From: Clostridiales bacterium
GTDB lineage: Bacteria; Bacillota; Clostridia; Oscillospirales; Oscillospiraceae
Direction: 5' to 3'
Assembly: GCA_012516225.1 (NCBI GenBank)
Contig: JAAYWX010000190.1
Coordinates: 1-21,878, forward strand
Length of the DNA: 21,878 bases
The translations under genes and the position numbers were made by a program. Under the pieces are notes generated by a model. That model saw nothing but the letters and a program-made list of their open reading frames with translations. It searched no databases and had not been told where the DNA came from. This document shows, piece after piece, positions 12,381 through 20,293 of this stretch (the stretch's first letter is position 1; every line of letters begins with the position of its first letter).

Positions 12381-13850
12381 ATGGCTGAATATAAGCACGG
12401 CACATATGGCGAGTTTGCTGAAAGCATAGTCGAAGCGTCGGTTCAGGCCGCAACCGTCCCGGTCTATGTAGGTGTGGCTCCGGTCAATCTCATCAGGAAT
12501 TTCCAGAGTGCCGTGAATTCGCCTATAAAGCTGACCGATTTTGATTCGGTCAAGCGGCTAATAGGCTACTCGAGCGACTGGAACAGCTTCGACTTATGCG
12601 AAGCATTTTATTTGCATTTTGACAACGAATCGGGGAACGTTGGGCCGATCGTAGCTATAAATGTACTGAATCCCGCAGTACACAAGAAGGCTCAAGCAAC
12701 GACAAAGACGCTTGCCTTTGCAAATGGACGGGCGACAATCGAAAGTGACACAATCATTCTCGACACGCTGGTTCTCGCCGACAAAGTCGAGGGTACTGAC
12801 TTCTCAATATCCTACGATTTCGGCAAAAAGCTTGTTGTCATCGAAAGCATAGGAAATACCTGCATCACAGGAAGCGTGCAGGCGACGTATAGCGAGGTGG
12901 ATCCTGCAAGCGTGACGCCCGAAACAATAATCGGCGGTGCAAGTGCGGCAGGCGTATATAGCGGCCTTGGCTGCGTTAAGCTGGTTTATCCTGAGCTCAA
13001 TCTGATCCCGAACCTTATCATATGCCCGAAGTGGGGCTGTGCTCCGGCGGTTTATAAAGCGATGGTAAAGGCAGGAACCGCAATCAACGGCCATTGGGAC
13101 GCGTTCATTTATTCCGACATACCTGTTTATGATGGCGCTGCGGTCGACACCATTGAGCTTGCAAAAGCATGGCAGACAACAAACGGTTATACAAGCGAGC
13201 GCTCTAAAGTCTTTTGGCCTCAGGCAAAGGACACTGCAGGGCATGTTTTCCATGCGTCTGTTCTCGCGACATGGCGTACATTGCTCGTTGACGCTTCGCA
13301 TAATGGAGTGCCTATGGAAAGCCCGTCAAACAAGAGCCTCCCAATTTGCAAGCAGTATTTCGGCGATTCCAGCGTTAACAGAGGCTTTGACCAGCAGCAG
13401 GGTAACGAGCTCAATGCCGCCGGAATAACCACTGTTGTATTTTGGGGCGGATTATGGGTACTGTGGGGACCTCATACCGCCGCATATAAACACGACAGCG
13501 TGACAGATAAGCGCGTTATTTTCGACAACAGCATACGCATGATGATGTACATCACAAATAGCTTTCAGGCCGAGCATGCGCTGAAGATTGACAGTCCTAT
13601 GACGCGCGCTCAGGCCGACACCATCAAAAACCGCGAACAGGAGAAGGCTGACGCACTCGCTGCCATCGGAGCTCTTATCGGCACACCGGTGGTGGAATTC
13701 AAGGAATCCGAGAATAGCACCGCTGAAATTGCGGAAGGCAATTTCGTTTGGGGATTCAAAGGCACTCCCACGCCGCCCTTTAAATCCGGCACATTGCGTG
13801 TAGCCTATACCACAGCCGGTTTTGACAGCTATTTTGGGGAGGTGGAATAA
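12381..13850 (+). CDS. Contractile tail sheath protein, P2 gpFI type
   Basis: The product has 489 residues; ATG 12381 has an AAGGAGG site. The N-terminus (VEASVQAATVPVYVGVAPVN) is the usual start of sheath proteins, and FDSVKRLIGYSSDWNSFDLCEA the early handle domain. The C-terminal half, with HASVLATWRTLLVDASHNGVP, GNELNAAGITTVVFWGG and SIRMMMYITNSFQAEH, carries the conserved sheath core, and the last part (FVWGFKGTPTPPFKSGTLRV) would form the inter-subunit strands. It surrounds the tube and contracts to drive it into the cell. This proves a myovirus-type tail. Confidence 0.92.
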   Translation: MAEYKHGTYGEFAESIVEASVQAATVPVYVGVAPVNLIRNFQSAVNSPIKLTDFDSVKRLIGYSSDWNSFDLCEAFYLHFDNESGNVGPIVAINVLNPAVHKKAQATTKTLAFANGRATIESDTIILDTLVLADKVEGTDFSISYDFGKKLVVIESIGNTCITGSVQATYSEVDPASVTPETIIGGASAAGVYSGLGCVKLVYPELNLIPNLIICPKWGCAPAVYKAMVKAGTAINGHWDAFIYSDIPVYDGAAVDTIELAKAWQTTNGYTSERSKVFWPQAKDTAGHVFHASVLATWRTLLVDASHNGVPMESPSNKSLPICKQYFGDSSVNRGFDQQQGNELNAAGITTVVFWGGLWVLWGPHTAAYKHDSVTDKRVIFDNSIRMMMYITNSFQAEHALKIDSPMTRAQADTIKNREQEKADALAAIGALIGTPVVEFKESENSTAEIAEGNFVWGFKGTPTPPFKSGTLRVAYTTAGFDSYFGEVE

Positions 13851-14354
13851 ATGTTCGTGAACATTTGCGGTCCAGTTGTTGCCGACACCGCCTATTGCGA
13901 TGGTAAACTTGTTGCCCGCGACGTATCTCTTTCCCTCCCGGAAGTGACACCGGTGACAGTAGACATCTCAATGATGGGTACATATTCAATGCCTATTTGG
14001 CAGCTTATTGAAAACATGGAGGCGTCTATTACTAAAATCGGCGTTGACGAAGGGCTTAGGACGCTTATTAAGCCGGATATGAAGCCTCTTGAGTTTCGCT
14101 GGGTCCAAACTATTACCGATGCAAACGGGATCACAAAGGACGTTGGATGCAAGGCTTTCCTTAAGGGTGCACCGAATAAAATACCGAGTATCGGGATTGA
14201 GGTCGGCTCGGCAAGCGAAGCTGAGGTTACCATATCCTTGATGCGCTATAACCTGTTTGTTGCCGGCGAAGAGATGTTCCTTATTGACCGACTGGCAGGC
14301 ATTGTGCGTATCGACGGCAAAGATTACGCCGGCGATTTAAACTCAATGCTGTAA
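13851..14354 (+). CDS. Tail tube protein, P2 gpFII type
   Basis: The product has 167 residues, close to P2 gpFII (172). ATG 13851 follows directly after the sheath stop, with GGGGAGG inside the end of the sheath gene, so the two are translationally coupled. Family features: KLVARDVSLSLPEVTPVTVDI near the N-terminus, IWQLIENMEASITKIGVDEGL, EFRWVQTITDANGITKDVGC and the end LFLIDRLAGIVRIDGKDYAGD-like strand pair. It stacks as hexamer rings to form the inner tube. It is followed by a stable hairpin that may set message levels. Confidence 0.9.
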   Translation: MFVNICGPVVADTAYCDGKLVARDVSLSLPEVTPVTVDISMMGTYSMPIWQLIENMEASITKIGVDEGLRTLIKPDMKPLEFRWVQTITDANGITKDVGCKAFLKGAPNKIPSIGIEVGSASEAEVTISLMRYNLFVAGEEMFLIDRLAGIVRIDGKDYAGDLNSML

Positions 14355-14363
14355 GAATAATCA

Positions 14364-14388
14364 GCCCCACAGGTTAATCCTGTGGGGC
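14364..14388 (+). other. Perfect 10-bp hairpin after the tube gene, without T-run
   Basis: GCCCCACAGG (14364-14373) and CCTGTGGGGC (14379-14388) form a perfect 10-bp stem with a TTAAT loop. The next bases, ACTGTTATAAAA, are not a T-run, so it is unlike a strong intrinsic terminator on this strand. Between an abundantly needed tube gene and low-need tail assembly genes it could act as a 3'-end stability or processing element, or a leaky terminator. Confidence 0.7.
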
Positions 14389-14413
14389 ACTGTTATAAAA
14401 AGGAGTAGATTTT

Positions 14414-14809
14414 ATGAGTAAAAAAGCACTGAAACTGCATAATCCCATTGCCATAAACGGCAAGCAGGTCACCGAATTGACCTACGATCCTACGGAAATA
14501 ACGGCGTTGCAGTTTTCCGAGGCCTGCGCCCGCAGTGCAGCTATAGAAAAAAGCAAAACGTTTTCGTTTAAGCTGAAAGAAAATGACTACAGTCTGCACC
14601 TATATCTTGGAATGATGGCCGTTATCGCAGTTAACCCTGACATTGACATTTCGGACCTTGAGAGAATAAGGGGCTTTGATACGCTTGAGCTGACAGACAT
14701 CGGTATGCTTTTTACATTACGGAGGTTGGAGGCACCCTCCGAGGAAAACAACTCCGGAGAGCAATCCGAGAATACTCCAGAGCTTTCCATACAAGCGTCA
14801 GAGACATAG
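14414..14809 (+). CDS. Tail assembly chaperone, P2 gpE-like
   Basis: The product has 131 residues; ATG 14414 has an AAAAAGGAG site. It starts KKALKLHNPIAINGKQVTEL, as P2 gpE-type (Mu gp41-like) chaperones do, and continues YDPTEITALQFSEACARSAA to a helix (SLHLYLGMMAVIAV). The zero-frame tail is Glu/Ser/Asn-rich and low in complexity, ending at TAG 14807-14809. The zero-frame product and the longer E+E' fusion are both needed to wrap the tape measure protein before tail tube assembly in P2 and in lambda G/GT. The downstream overlapping frame (see next entry) supports the same system here. Confidence 0.8.
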   Translation: MSKKALKLHNPIAINGKQVTELTYDPTEITALQFSEACARSAAIEKSKTFSFKLKENDYSLHLYLGMMAVIAVNPDIDISDLERIRGFDTLELTDIGMLFTLRRLEAPSEENNSGEQSENTPELSIQASET

Positions 14810-14931
14810 AGGAAATGAGGCTTATTGATTTCCTACGCGACTATGGAGAGGCAGTAGAGGAATTTAATAAAGAAAAGCAGAAAAAAGCGGCTAATAGCCC
14901 CCAGAAATATAGGCCCAAAATCCGCAGATAA
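14689..14931 (+). CDS. E'-like extension made by -1 frameshift
   Basis: In the -1 frame relative to gpE, the sequence is open from 14689 to TAA 14929-14931. It encodes basic helical family-like sequence: LRRAIREYSRAFHTSVRDIE, then MRLIDFLRDYGEAVEEFNK and a KKAANSPQKYRPKIRR tail. ATG 14815 exists but its upstream site is poor. Slippage at GGAAAAC (14743-14749), read as G-GAA-AAC in the zero frame, would join 112 residues of gpE to 60 of E' (172 in total). The A-site codon re-pairs as AAA, but the P-site has one mismatch, so it is a plausible but not classical slip site. The product is the E+E' fusion that contacts the tape measure. Confidence 0.65.
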   Translation, partial: ADRHRYAFYITEVGGTLRGKQLRRAIREYSRAFHTSVRDIEEMRLIDFLRDYGEAVEEFNKEKQKKAANSPQKYRPKIRR

Positions 14932-14946
14932 AAGGAGGCTTACCAT

Positions 14947-16968
14947 ATGGCAAAGGGTAAAGTTTTGCAAACAGTAATAAATATTTCCGGCGAAATAAGC
15001 CCTACATTGGGAAAATCTCTTGACGCTGTTACAAAGCGGATGGAGGGGCTGAATGGGAAGGGGCTTGCTGTTGGCGCGGCGATAGGAACCGTTGCGATAG
15101 GAACCGGCATTGCGGTAGCAAAGGCCGGTAAATACCTGCTTGAGCTCGGTACGTCATTCGACGGGGCAACCGACGCCATCAGGATAGGTACAGGCGCTAC
15201 GGGGGAAGCGCTGGAAGGGCTGCAGGCGGATTTCGACGCGGTTTACAGTTCGGTGCCGACATCTATGGAAAACGCCGGACAAGCTATCGCAGACTATAAC
15301 ACGCGCCTCGGACTGACGGGTCCGCAGCTCCAGGAGATTTCAAAGCAAGCGCTCCAGGTGAGCGACATGCTCGGCGAGGATCTAAGCGGTGTTATCCAGG
15401 AGTCAAGCCAGGCGTTCCAGCAATGGAATATTGATTCCGATGACATGAGCAGCGCTATGGATCATGTTTTCAAAGTGAGCCAGAGCACCGGAACGGGCTT
15501 TACGGCACTTTTAGAGAATACGCAGAAGTTCGGACCGCAGTTGCAGGAGATGGGGTATTCTTTTGAATCAGCAACGGCATTAATCGGACAGCTTGATAAA
15601 GCCGGTGTTAATACGGAAGAGGTTCTCGGTGCTATGAAGAAAAGCGTTGTTGCGCTCGCAAAAGACGGCATCAGCGCAAGCGATGGCCTTACTATGTATT
15701 ACGAGAAGATACAGAACGCCGGTAGCGCTGCGGAGGCCGCTGCCATTGCGTCGGAAGTCTTTGGCTCTAAAGCTGGCTCTACTATGGCGGCCGCGATCCG
15801 GGATGGGACTCTTTCCGTCAGTGATTTTACGGCTGAGCTTGCCGCGAACGGTGAAACCATACAGGGCGCGGCAGAGGATACATACGATTTTGCCGACCGG
15901 CTGGCCATTATGAAACAGGACCTTGAGGTCGCGTTAAAGCCTCTGGCCAACACCGTATTCGACGGCCTGAATAAATTCATGCCGGTGCTTCAAAAGCTTA
16001 TGGAGAAAATTGTTCCGGTCATCAGCAAAGCGGCGGAAGCGGCAATGCCCTTTGTTGATGACTTTCTTATGGGTGCCGCGGGGTTGCTTGAAGAATTGAT
16101 ACCTATGCTGTCAGATCTGTCCGAGGATATATTTCCTATCTTTTCGGATTTAATTGCCAATCTGCTTCCACCGGTGCTTGACTTGGCTCGAGCATTGCTG
16201 CCGCCCCTTATGCAAATCGTCACCGCAATACTGCCTCCGATCGCAAGCGTTCTCTCCGCAATACTGCCTTTGATGACGCAAATAATAAGCACAATCATGC
16301 CGGTTTTTAATCAGCTTATTAACGCCCTTTTGCCAATTATCACTCCGATATTGGATATAACCACGCAATTGCTTAATGACGTTATAATGCCGCTTCTCCC
16401 GCCGTTGCTGCAAATCGTACAGTCAATACTGCCCCTAGTTACTTCGCTATTAACTCCAATATTGCCAATACTTAAGTCGATCGCACCTGCGATATCAGCA
16501 ATCGCCAGTGCGCTTGGCACTGTTGTGGGCTGGATAGCTAAGGTTGTTGAGTGGGTATCGAGCGGCCTTGGATGGGTTGTTGATTTGGTTACGGGAAAAG
16601 CCAAAGCCGGTAAAGTAGAAGGCTTTGCGACGGGCGGGTTTACAGATGGCGTATCCATCGCCGGTGAAGATCCCCGTTATCCTACTGAGGCAATCATTAG
16701 TTTTAACCCGGCATATAGAGCACAAAACCTTAGTTATTGGGCACAGGCGGGTCGAATGCTCGGCATTGATGCCGCGGACTATACTTTTGCTGGCTCGAGC
16801 AGCGGGACAAGTATTGAACTCGGAGGAATAACCTTTGCACCCCAAATTACTGTTAACGGCAACGCGGATAAGCAATCGATTATGGAAGCTATTGAAGCGG
16901 AATATCCTGAATTTATAGATATGCTGGAGGACTGGTTTGCAAAGAGAGGAGTGGGGACTTATGTCTAA
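14947..16968 (+). CDS. Tail tape measure protein
   Basis: The product has 673 residues; ATG 14947 has an AAAGGAGG site. Layout: N-terminal beta start (KVLQTVINISGEISPTLGK), then the typical TMP core (residues about 60-330, with AIRIGTGATGEALEGLQADF and ALIGQLDKAGVNTEEVLGAM), a helical link with Pro-rich hydrophobic repeats, two membrane-like segments near 519-550 (TVVGWIAKVVEWVSSGLGWV) and a C-terminal piece with FATGGFTDGVSIAGEDPRYP, as in many tail proteins. Residues 384-515 are exact 11-residue units (see repeat). TMP length sets tail length; by the usual 1.5 angstrom per residue this is about a 100 nm tail. It is preceded by its E/E' chaperone. Confidence 0.92.
   Translation: MAKGKVLQTVINISGEISPTLGKSLDAVTKRMEGLNGKGLAVGAAIGTVAIGTGIAVAKAGKYLLELGTSFDGATDAIRIGTGATGEALEGLQADFDAVYSSVPTSMENAGQAIADYNTRLGLTGPQLQEISKQALQVSDMLGEDLSGVIQESSQAFQQWNIDSDDMSSAMDHVFKVSQSTGTGFTALLENTQKFGPQLQEMGYSFESATALIGQLDKAGVNTEEVLGAMKKSVVALAKDGISASDGLTMYYEKIQNAGSAAEAAAIASEVFGSKAGSTMAAAIRDGTLSVSDFTAELAANGETIQGAAEDTYDFADRLAIMKQDLEVALKPLANTVFDGLNKFMPVLQKLMEKIVPVISKAAEAAMPFVDDFLMGAAGLLEELIPMLSDLSEDIFPIFSDLIANLLPPVLDLARALLPPLMQIVTAILPPIASVLSAILPLMTQIISTIMPVFNQLINALLPIITPILDITTQLLNDVIMPLLPPLLQIVQSILPLVTSLLTPILPILKSIAPAISAIASALGTVVGWIAKVVEWVSSGLGWVVDLVTGKAKAGKVEGFATGGFTDGVSIAGEDPRYPTEAIISFNPAYRAQNLSYWAQAGRMLGIDAADYTFAGSSSGTSIELGGITFAPQITVNGNADKQSIMEAIEAEYPEFIDMLEDWFAKRGVGTYV
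16096..16491 (+). repeat. Twelve 11-residue hydrophobic repeats inside the tape measure gene
   Basis: Residues 384-515 fall into twelve back-to-back units of exactly 11 residues (33 bases) with no insertion. The usual form is h-L-P-P/h-h-h-x-x-h-h-x-A/S; for example LLPPLMQIVTA and ILPLVTSLLTP. Pro at unit position 3 is kept in 11 of 12 units. DNA identity between units is low, so duplication is old. Period 11 (a hendecad, three helix turns) fits a long straight helix or hydrophobic bundle inside the tail tube. Confidence 0.85.
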
Positions 16969-17173
16969 AGCTTATACTACAGTTGAGGGCGATACTTTTG
17001 ACAGTATTGCCCTTAAATTTTATAACGATGAAAAGCTGGCAAGTACCATAATTTCGGCAAATCCGGATTACTGTGACAGATTGATATTTGAGGCCGGAAT
17101 TACACTTGTCATACCCGGTGAAGCAACGATTGCGCTACCGGAGAGCTTGCCGCCGTGGAGGCGGTCTGAATGA
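16961..17173 (+). CDS. LysM-domain tail protein, P2 gpX-like
   Basis: The product has 70 residues, close to P2 gpX (67). ATG 16961 is used because AGAGGAGTGGGG lies upstream; an ATG at 16937 is inside the tape measure end and lacks a site. The start overlaps the tape measure stop. A complete LysM fold is seen: YTTVEGDTFDSIALKFYNDE, then IISANPDYCDRLIFEAGITL and a Val-Ile-Pro end, followed by a Pro-rich tail. In contractile tails LysM proteins link the hub to the tube/baseplate and may touch peptidoglycan. Its stop overlaps the next start as ATGA. Confidence 0.88.
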   Translation: MSKAYTTVEGDTFDSIALKFYNDEKLASTIISANPDYCDRLIFEAGITLVIPGEATIALPESLPPWRRSE

Positions 17174-18087
17174 TTAAGGTTATATACAAGGGCGTGGATA
17201 TAACTAAGGATGTCTCCATTAACCGTTGCTGGCATGATATGTACGCATCTGGAAGAAGTGACACACTTAACATCCGTTTCATTGATGCGCTTAAACTGTG
17301 GGACAAATGGCAACCGCAGATAGGAGACGAAATCAGGGTTGACTATGGCACGATAGGAACAGGCAAGATGTTTATAACTGAGGCAATGCCCAAGAACGGC
17401 CTTTTTACGATATCTGCTCAGTCAGCTCCCGCCTCAGCATTTGAAGTGAGAAATAAAGCGTGGCAAAAGGTCAAACTGTCGCAACTTGGTTCGGAGATAG
17501 CAGAAAGAAACGGTCTTTCGTTTAAATCTTACGGTGTGACGGATAGGCTGTATTCGTATATTCTGCAAAGTGAATCGGACTTTTCTTTCTTGTATAAGCG
17601 CTGTGAGCTTGAAGGCTGCGCTTTCCTTGTATTCGATGGAACGCTTGTCATATATTCGGAGCCGTACATGGAAAGCTCTAATCCAACCGAAACGCTATAT
17701 GTTTCTTCTGATGCGGATTTTGAATATTCGGACAACCGTTCTCGGCTGTATGGTTCCTGTGAAATCGAAAGCGGTAAATATTCCGGTACATTTGATGCCG
17801 GGAATGGCAGTGCAAGGGTCCTACGTCCAAGCTTCACCGAAAATATAGGCAGTAATGAAGAGGCGAAAAGATATGCACAGAACATACTAAGGGCTGTAAA
17901 CAAATCGGGAATAAGGGGTATAGTCTGGTCACGTATTATGCCGAGCTATGCGGCTTGCAGTACGGTTAAGCTTTCAAATGACAGAGCTCCATCATGGGAT
18001 GGAACGGTTTTTATAGACCACGTCAGAAACGATTATGCCGAAGGAAAGAGCAAAATCTTCTTTCGGCGGCCGCTGGAGGGATACTGA
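17170..18087 (+). CDS. Baseplate hub protein, late-control gpD family
   Basis: The product has 305 residues, shorter than P2 gpD (387). ATG 17170 overlaps the LysM stop. It begins with MIKVIYKGVDITKDVSINRC and GRSDTLNIRFIDALKLWDKW, and has IGDEIRVDYGTIGTGKMFI, the ASAFEVRNKAWQKVKLSQLG region with the helix before YILQSESDFSFLYKRCELEG, and a C-terminal beta domain. This is the T4 gp27-like hub that holds the spike and the tube. The name late control comes from P2 genetics and gives no reason to expect regulation here. Confidence 0.88.
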   Translation: MIKVIYKGVDITKDVSINRCWHDMYASGRSDTLNIRFIDALKLWDKWQPQIGDEIRVDYGTIGTGKMFITEAMPKNGLFTISAQSAPASAFEVRNKAWQKVKLSQLGSEIAERNGLSFKSYGVTDRLYSYILQSESDFSFLYKRCELEGCAFLVFDGTLVIYSEPYMESSNPTETLYVSSDADFEYSDNRSRLYGSCEIESGKYSGTFDAGNGSARVLRPSFTENIGSNEEAKRYAQNILRAVNKSGIRGIVWSRIMPSYAACSTVKLSNDRAPSWDGTVFIDHVRNDYAEGKSKIFFRRPLEGY

Positions 18088-18344
18088 TGGCACAGGTGCT
18101 TAAAGGCAAAATTACACAGGTGATCGGCAACGCCGCTGTTATTCGCCCTTTCGGATTTGGGGCGGCCCTGACTCCGCCGCTTCCGGCGCAGAGCATAGAA
18201 GTGAAATTTCCGTCCATTTCCGGTACGGATCATACACACCCGGCACAGACAGTAACAGTCATTCATCCGACTTTAGCCGTCGGCAATGATGTCGTTTTTG
18301 CTTTGTTTGAGGACGGCACCGGAATAATAATCGCAGAAGGATAG
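18087..18344 (+). CDS. Very small OB-fold-like baseplate/spike protein (hypothetical)
   Basis: The product has 85 residues; ATG 18087 overlaps the hub stop as TGATG. It is beta-rich and typical of an OB-like barrel: VLKGKITQVIGNAAVIRPFG, then QSIEVKFPSISGTDHTHPAQ, and VGNDVVFALFEDGTGIIIAE. It occupies the place of the spike gpV, which in P2 is 211 residues, but has no C-terminal beta-helix. H49-T-H51 is an H-x-H pair; in P2 gpV an H-x-H motif binds iron at the needle tip. Role is inferred from order and fold pattern only, and the H-x-H may be chance. Confidence 0.6.
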   Translation: MAQVLKGKITQVIGNAAVIRPFGFGAALTPPLPAQSIEVKFPSISGTDHTHPAQTVTVIHPTLAVGNDVVFALFEDGTGIIIAEG

Positions 18345-18357
18345 GAGGTGCCTGCGA

Positions 18358-18858
18358 ATGGGTTATACAGCGCAATGGGGCAATAAGGGCTTTCTTATAT
18401 CGCCATCGAAAATCGTACCAATATCCAATATATCCACGTCGCTGAAACTGAAAAGTAACAGCGAGAACGATACGAGCGGAACGCCCACCATAAACACTAG
18501 AGGACGCGAACTGCAAACCATAAGCTTTGATACCCAATACTTGGCCGCCGCAGGCGTAGATCCTCGGGGGCAGATAGCCGAATGGGAAGCTGAGCTAGGC
18601 AACGCCTATCCGCTATACATAGGCGGCAAAAGGTTCGGGCCGCCCAAAATGATGCTCAAAAGTGTAGACATATCTGACATGCAATTGACCCCAAACGGAG
18701 CTATGATTTCAGTGTCGATTGCCATAACACTGGAAGAGTACGACGAGTCAAATACGTCTGCGCTCGCAAGCGATAAAAATGCAAGCGACAGCAAGGCGCA
18801 GGCAATGTCAGCAACTGCTTCATCGTCGGACAGAGCGAGCAAAAAGACTACTAAGTAG
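18358..18858 (+). CDS. Tail protein, P2 gpU-like
   Basis: The product has 166 residues, close to P2 gpU (159); ATG 18358 has an AGGAGG site. The middle fits the gpU family: LQTISFDTQYLAAAGVDPRG, then IAEWEAELGNAYPLYIGGKR and PPKMMLKSVDISDMQLTPNG, ending in ISVSIAITLEEY before a Ser/Ala/Lys low-complexity tail of about 40 residues. Related proteins sit near the baseplate or at tail ends in contractile systems. Family call is by pattern and gene order and is moderate. Confidence 0.65.
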   Translation: MGYTAQWGNKGFLISPSKIVPISNISTSLKLKSNSENDTSGTPTINTRGRELQTISFDTQYLAAAGVDPRGQIAEWEAELGNAYPLYIGGKRFGPPKMMLKSVDISDMQLTPNGAMISVSIAITLEEYDESNTSALASDKNASDSKAQAMSATASSSDRASKKTTK

Positions 18859-18872
18859 GGAGGATTGGCGCA

Positions 18873-19145
18873 ATGAAAGCAAGCGGAAACGGAACACCGG
18901 AGCAGTGCGTCGATAATCTGCTTAAAACCTTTCGTGGCGAGGTGCCATACGAGCGCGTAAAAGGACTTAATCCTCGGACGATAGACCGACCTATCGCAGA
19001 AAGCGAGATTGACATCCGGCAGGATGCCGATTGGTTGATAAATACCTACGAGCCGCGAGTGGGCGTTAACGGCATTTCTATTACTACAGACGATAACACA
19101 GGCGCTCTAAGCATAACCGCGGATATTACAAAGAAAGGGGGATAA
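18873..19145 (+). CDS. Baseplate wedge protein, P2 gpW/T4 gp25-like
   Basis: The product has 90 residues; ATG 18873 has an AGGGAGG site. The sequence GEVPYERVKGLNPRTIDRPI and the end DWLINTYEPRVGVNGISITT, followed by beta strands (ALSITADIT), match the GPW/gp25 family, with the conserved Glu-Pro-Arg-Val stretch. These proteins start sheath assembly at the baseplate through a lysozyme-like fold with no enzyme activity. It is somewhat shorter than P2 gpW (115). It lies directly before gpJ, as expected (W-J-I order). Confidence 0.85.
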   Translation: MKASGNGTPEQCVDNLLKTFRGEVPYERVKGLNPRTIDRPIAESEIDIRQDADWLINTYEPRVGVNGISITTDDNTGALSITADITKKGG

Positions 19146-19147
19146 AT

Positions 19148-20281
19148 TTGGCCGAATTTGATTTTGTGGAAACGGACAGTGCAAAGATATATACCGCAAT
19201 AGTTGGATCACTGATGGACAGTGTAAATGAACCGCTTTATCCGGGAGATGAACGCCGCATATTTGGTGAAGCGCTTGTTTCAGTGCTTGTGGCGCTATAC
19301 TCCGAATTTAACGACAAAATGAAGCAGCGCACGCTTAAATATGCGAGGGGTTATGTCCTTGATGCACTCGGCGAGCGTTACGCCGTTTACAGGGCGGAGC
19401 CTGCAAAGGCTAAGGCGAATTTCCGTTTTGCAGTAGACGCGGCACAGACGGGGAATATTGTAATTCCGGCAGGCACCCGGATAACTACAGACGGCAGTGT
19501 GTATTTTGCAACTCAAGAAGCCGCCGTATTAGCTGCCGGGAGCACTTATGTTGATGTTTTAGGCTTGTGTACAGAGGGCGGCTCGAATTACAACGGATTC
19601 GCGGCAGGGACAATTGCGACATTGGTTGATTTGATACCTTATATCACGAGTGCAAAAAACGTAACGATCAGCAGCGGCGGCGACGACTGCGAGCCATACA
19701 CCGAAGCCGGAGATGATCGTTTCCGAGAGCGCATAAGATTATCCCCCGCAACGCTTTCCACGGCCGGGCCAGAGAACGCCTACCGTTATTTTGCTATGTC
19801 TGCCGATCCCGATATTATCGACGTGGCAATTGATTGTCCGGCTGAATCACCGAATGTCGTAAATGTCTATCCTTTAATGAAAGACGGTACATTGCCGGAT
19901 GCGGATACGTTAAGCAAGGTTACAAGCGCATTATCTGCCAGTGATGTCCGTCCAATGACCGATAAGGTTACGGCTGTAGCTCCGACACAGGTAACGTATA
20001 GCATCAACATTAAGTATTACTGCACAAAAGACAATGAAGCCGCCACAATCGAAACAATCGAGGGCAGTGGCGGTGCGATCGAGCAATATATAGCATGGCA
20101 GGCGGCGGCGCTTGGCAGGGACATAAATCCCGACCAGCTTCGCCGTTTGATATTGGCACCATCGTCAGGCATTGGAGCTATCCGCGTTGAGGTAGCAAGT
20201 CCCGCATATACGGAACTGACCAAAGCTCAGGTTGCCCAATTATCGGGTACTCCGACTGTGACGCATGAAATAATCGCATGA
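19148..20281 (+). CDS. Baseplate assembly protein J
   Basis: The product has 377 residues, against 302 for P2 gpJ. The start is TTG 19148, with AAAGGGGG upstream; no ATG is as well placed. The Baseplate_J-like family is shown by LTKYARGYVLDALGERYAV-like residues near 65-85, VIPAGTRITTDGSVYFATQE, the long GGSNYNGFAAGTIATLVDLI linker region, GDDRFRERIRLSPATLSTAG, NAYRYFAMSADPDIIDVAID and C-terminal strands. It forms the wedge dimer of the baseplate with gpW and gpI. It continues in the operon to gpI, 12 bases later. Confidence 0.93.
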   Translation: MAEFDFVETDSAKIYTAIVGSLMDSVNEPLYPGDERRIFGEALVSVLVALYSEFNDKMKQRTLKYARGYVLDALGERYAVYRAEPAKAKANFRFAVDAAQTGNIVIPAGTRITTDGSVYFATQEAAVLAAGSTYVDVLGLCTEGGSNYNGFAAGTIATLVDLIPYITSAKNVTISSGGDDCEPYTEAGDDRFRERIRLSPATLSTAGPENAYRYFAMSADPDIIDVAIDCPAESPNVVNVYPLMKDGTLPDADTLSKVTSALSASDVRPMTDKVTAVAPTQVTYSINIKYYCTKDNEAATIETIEGSGGAIEQYIAWQAAALGRDINPDQLRRLILAPSSGIGAIRVEVASPAYTELTKAQVAQLSGTPTVTHEIIA

Positions 20282-20293
20282 GGAGGCAAGACA

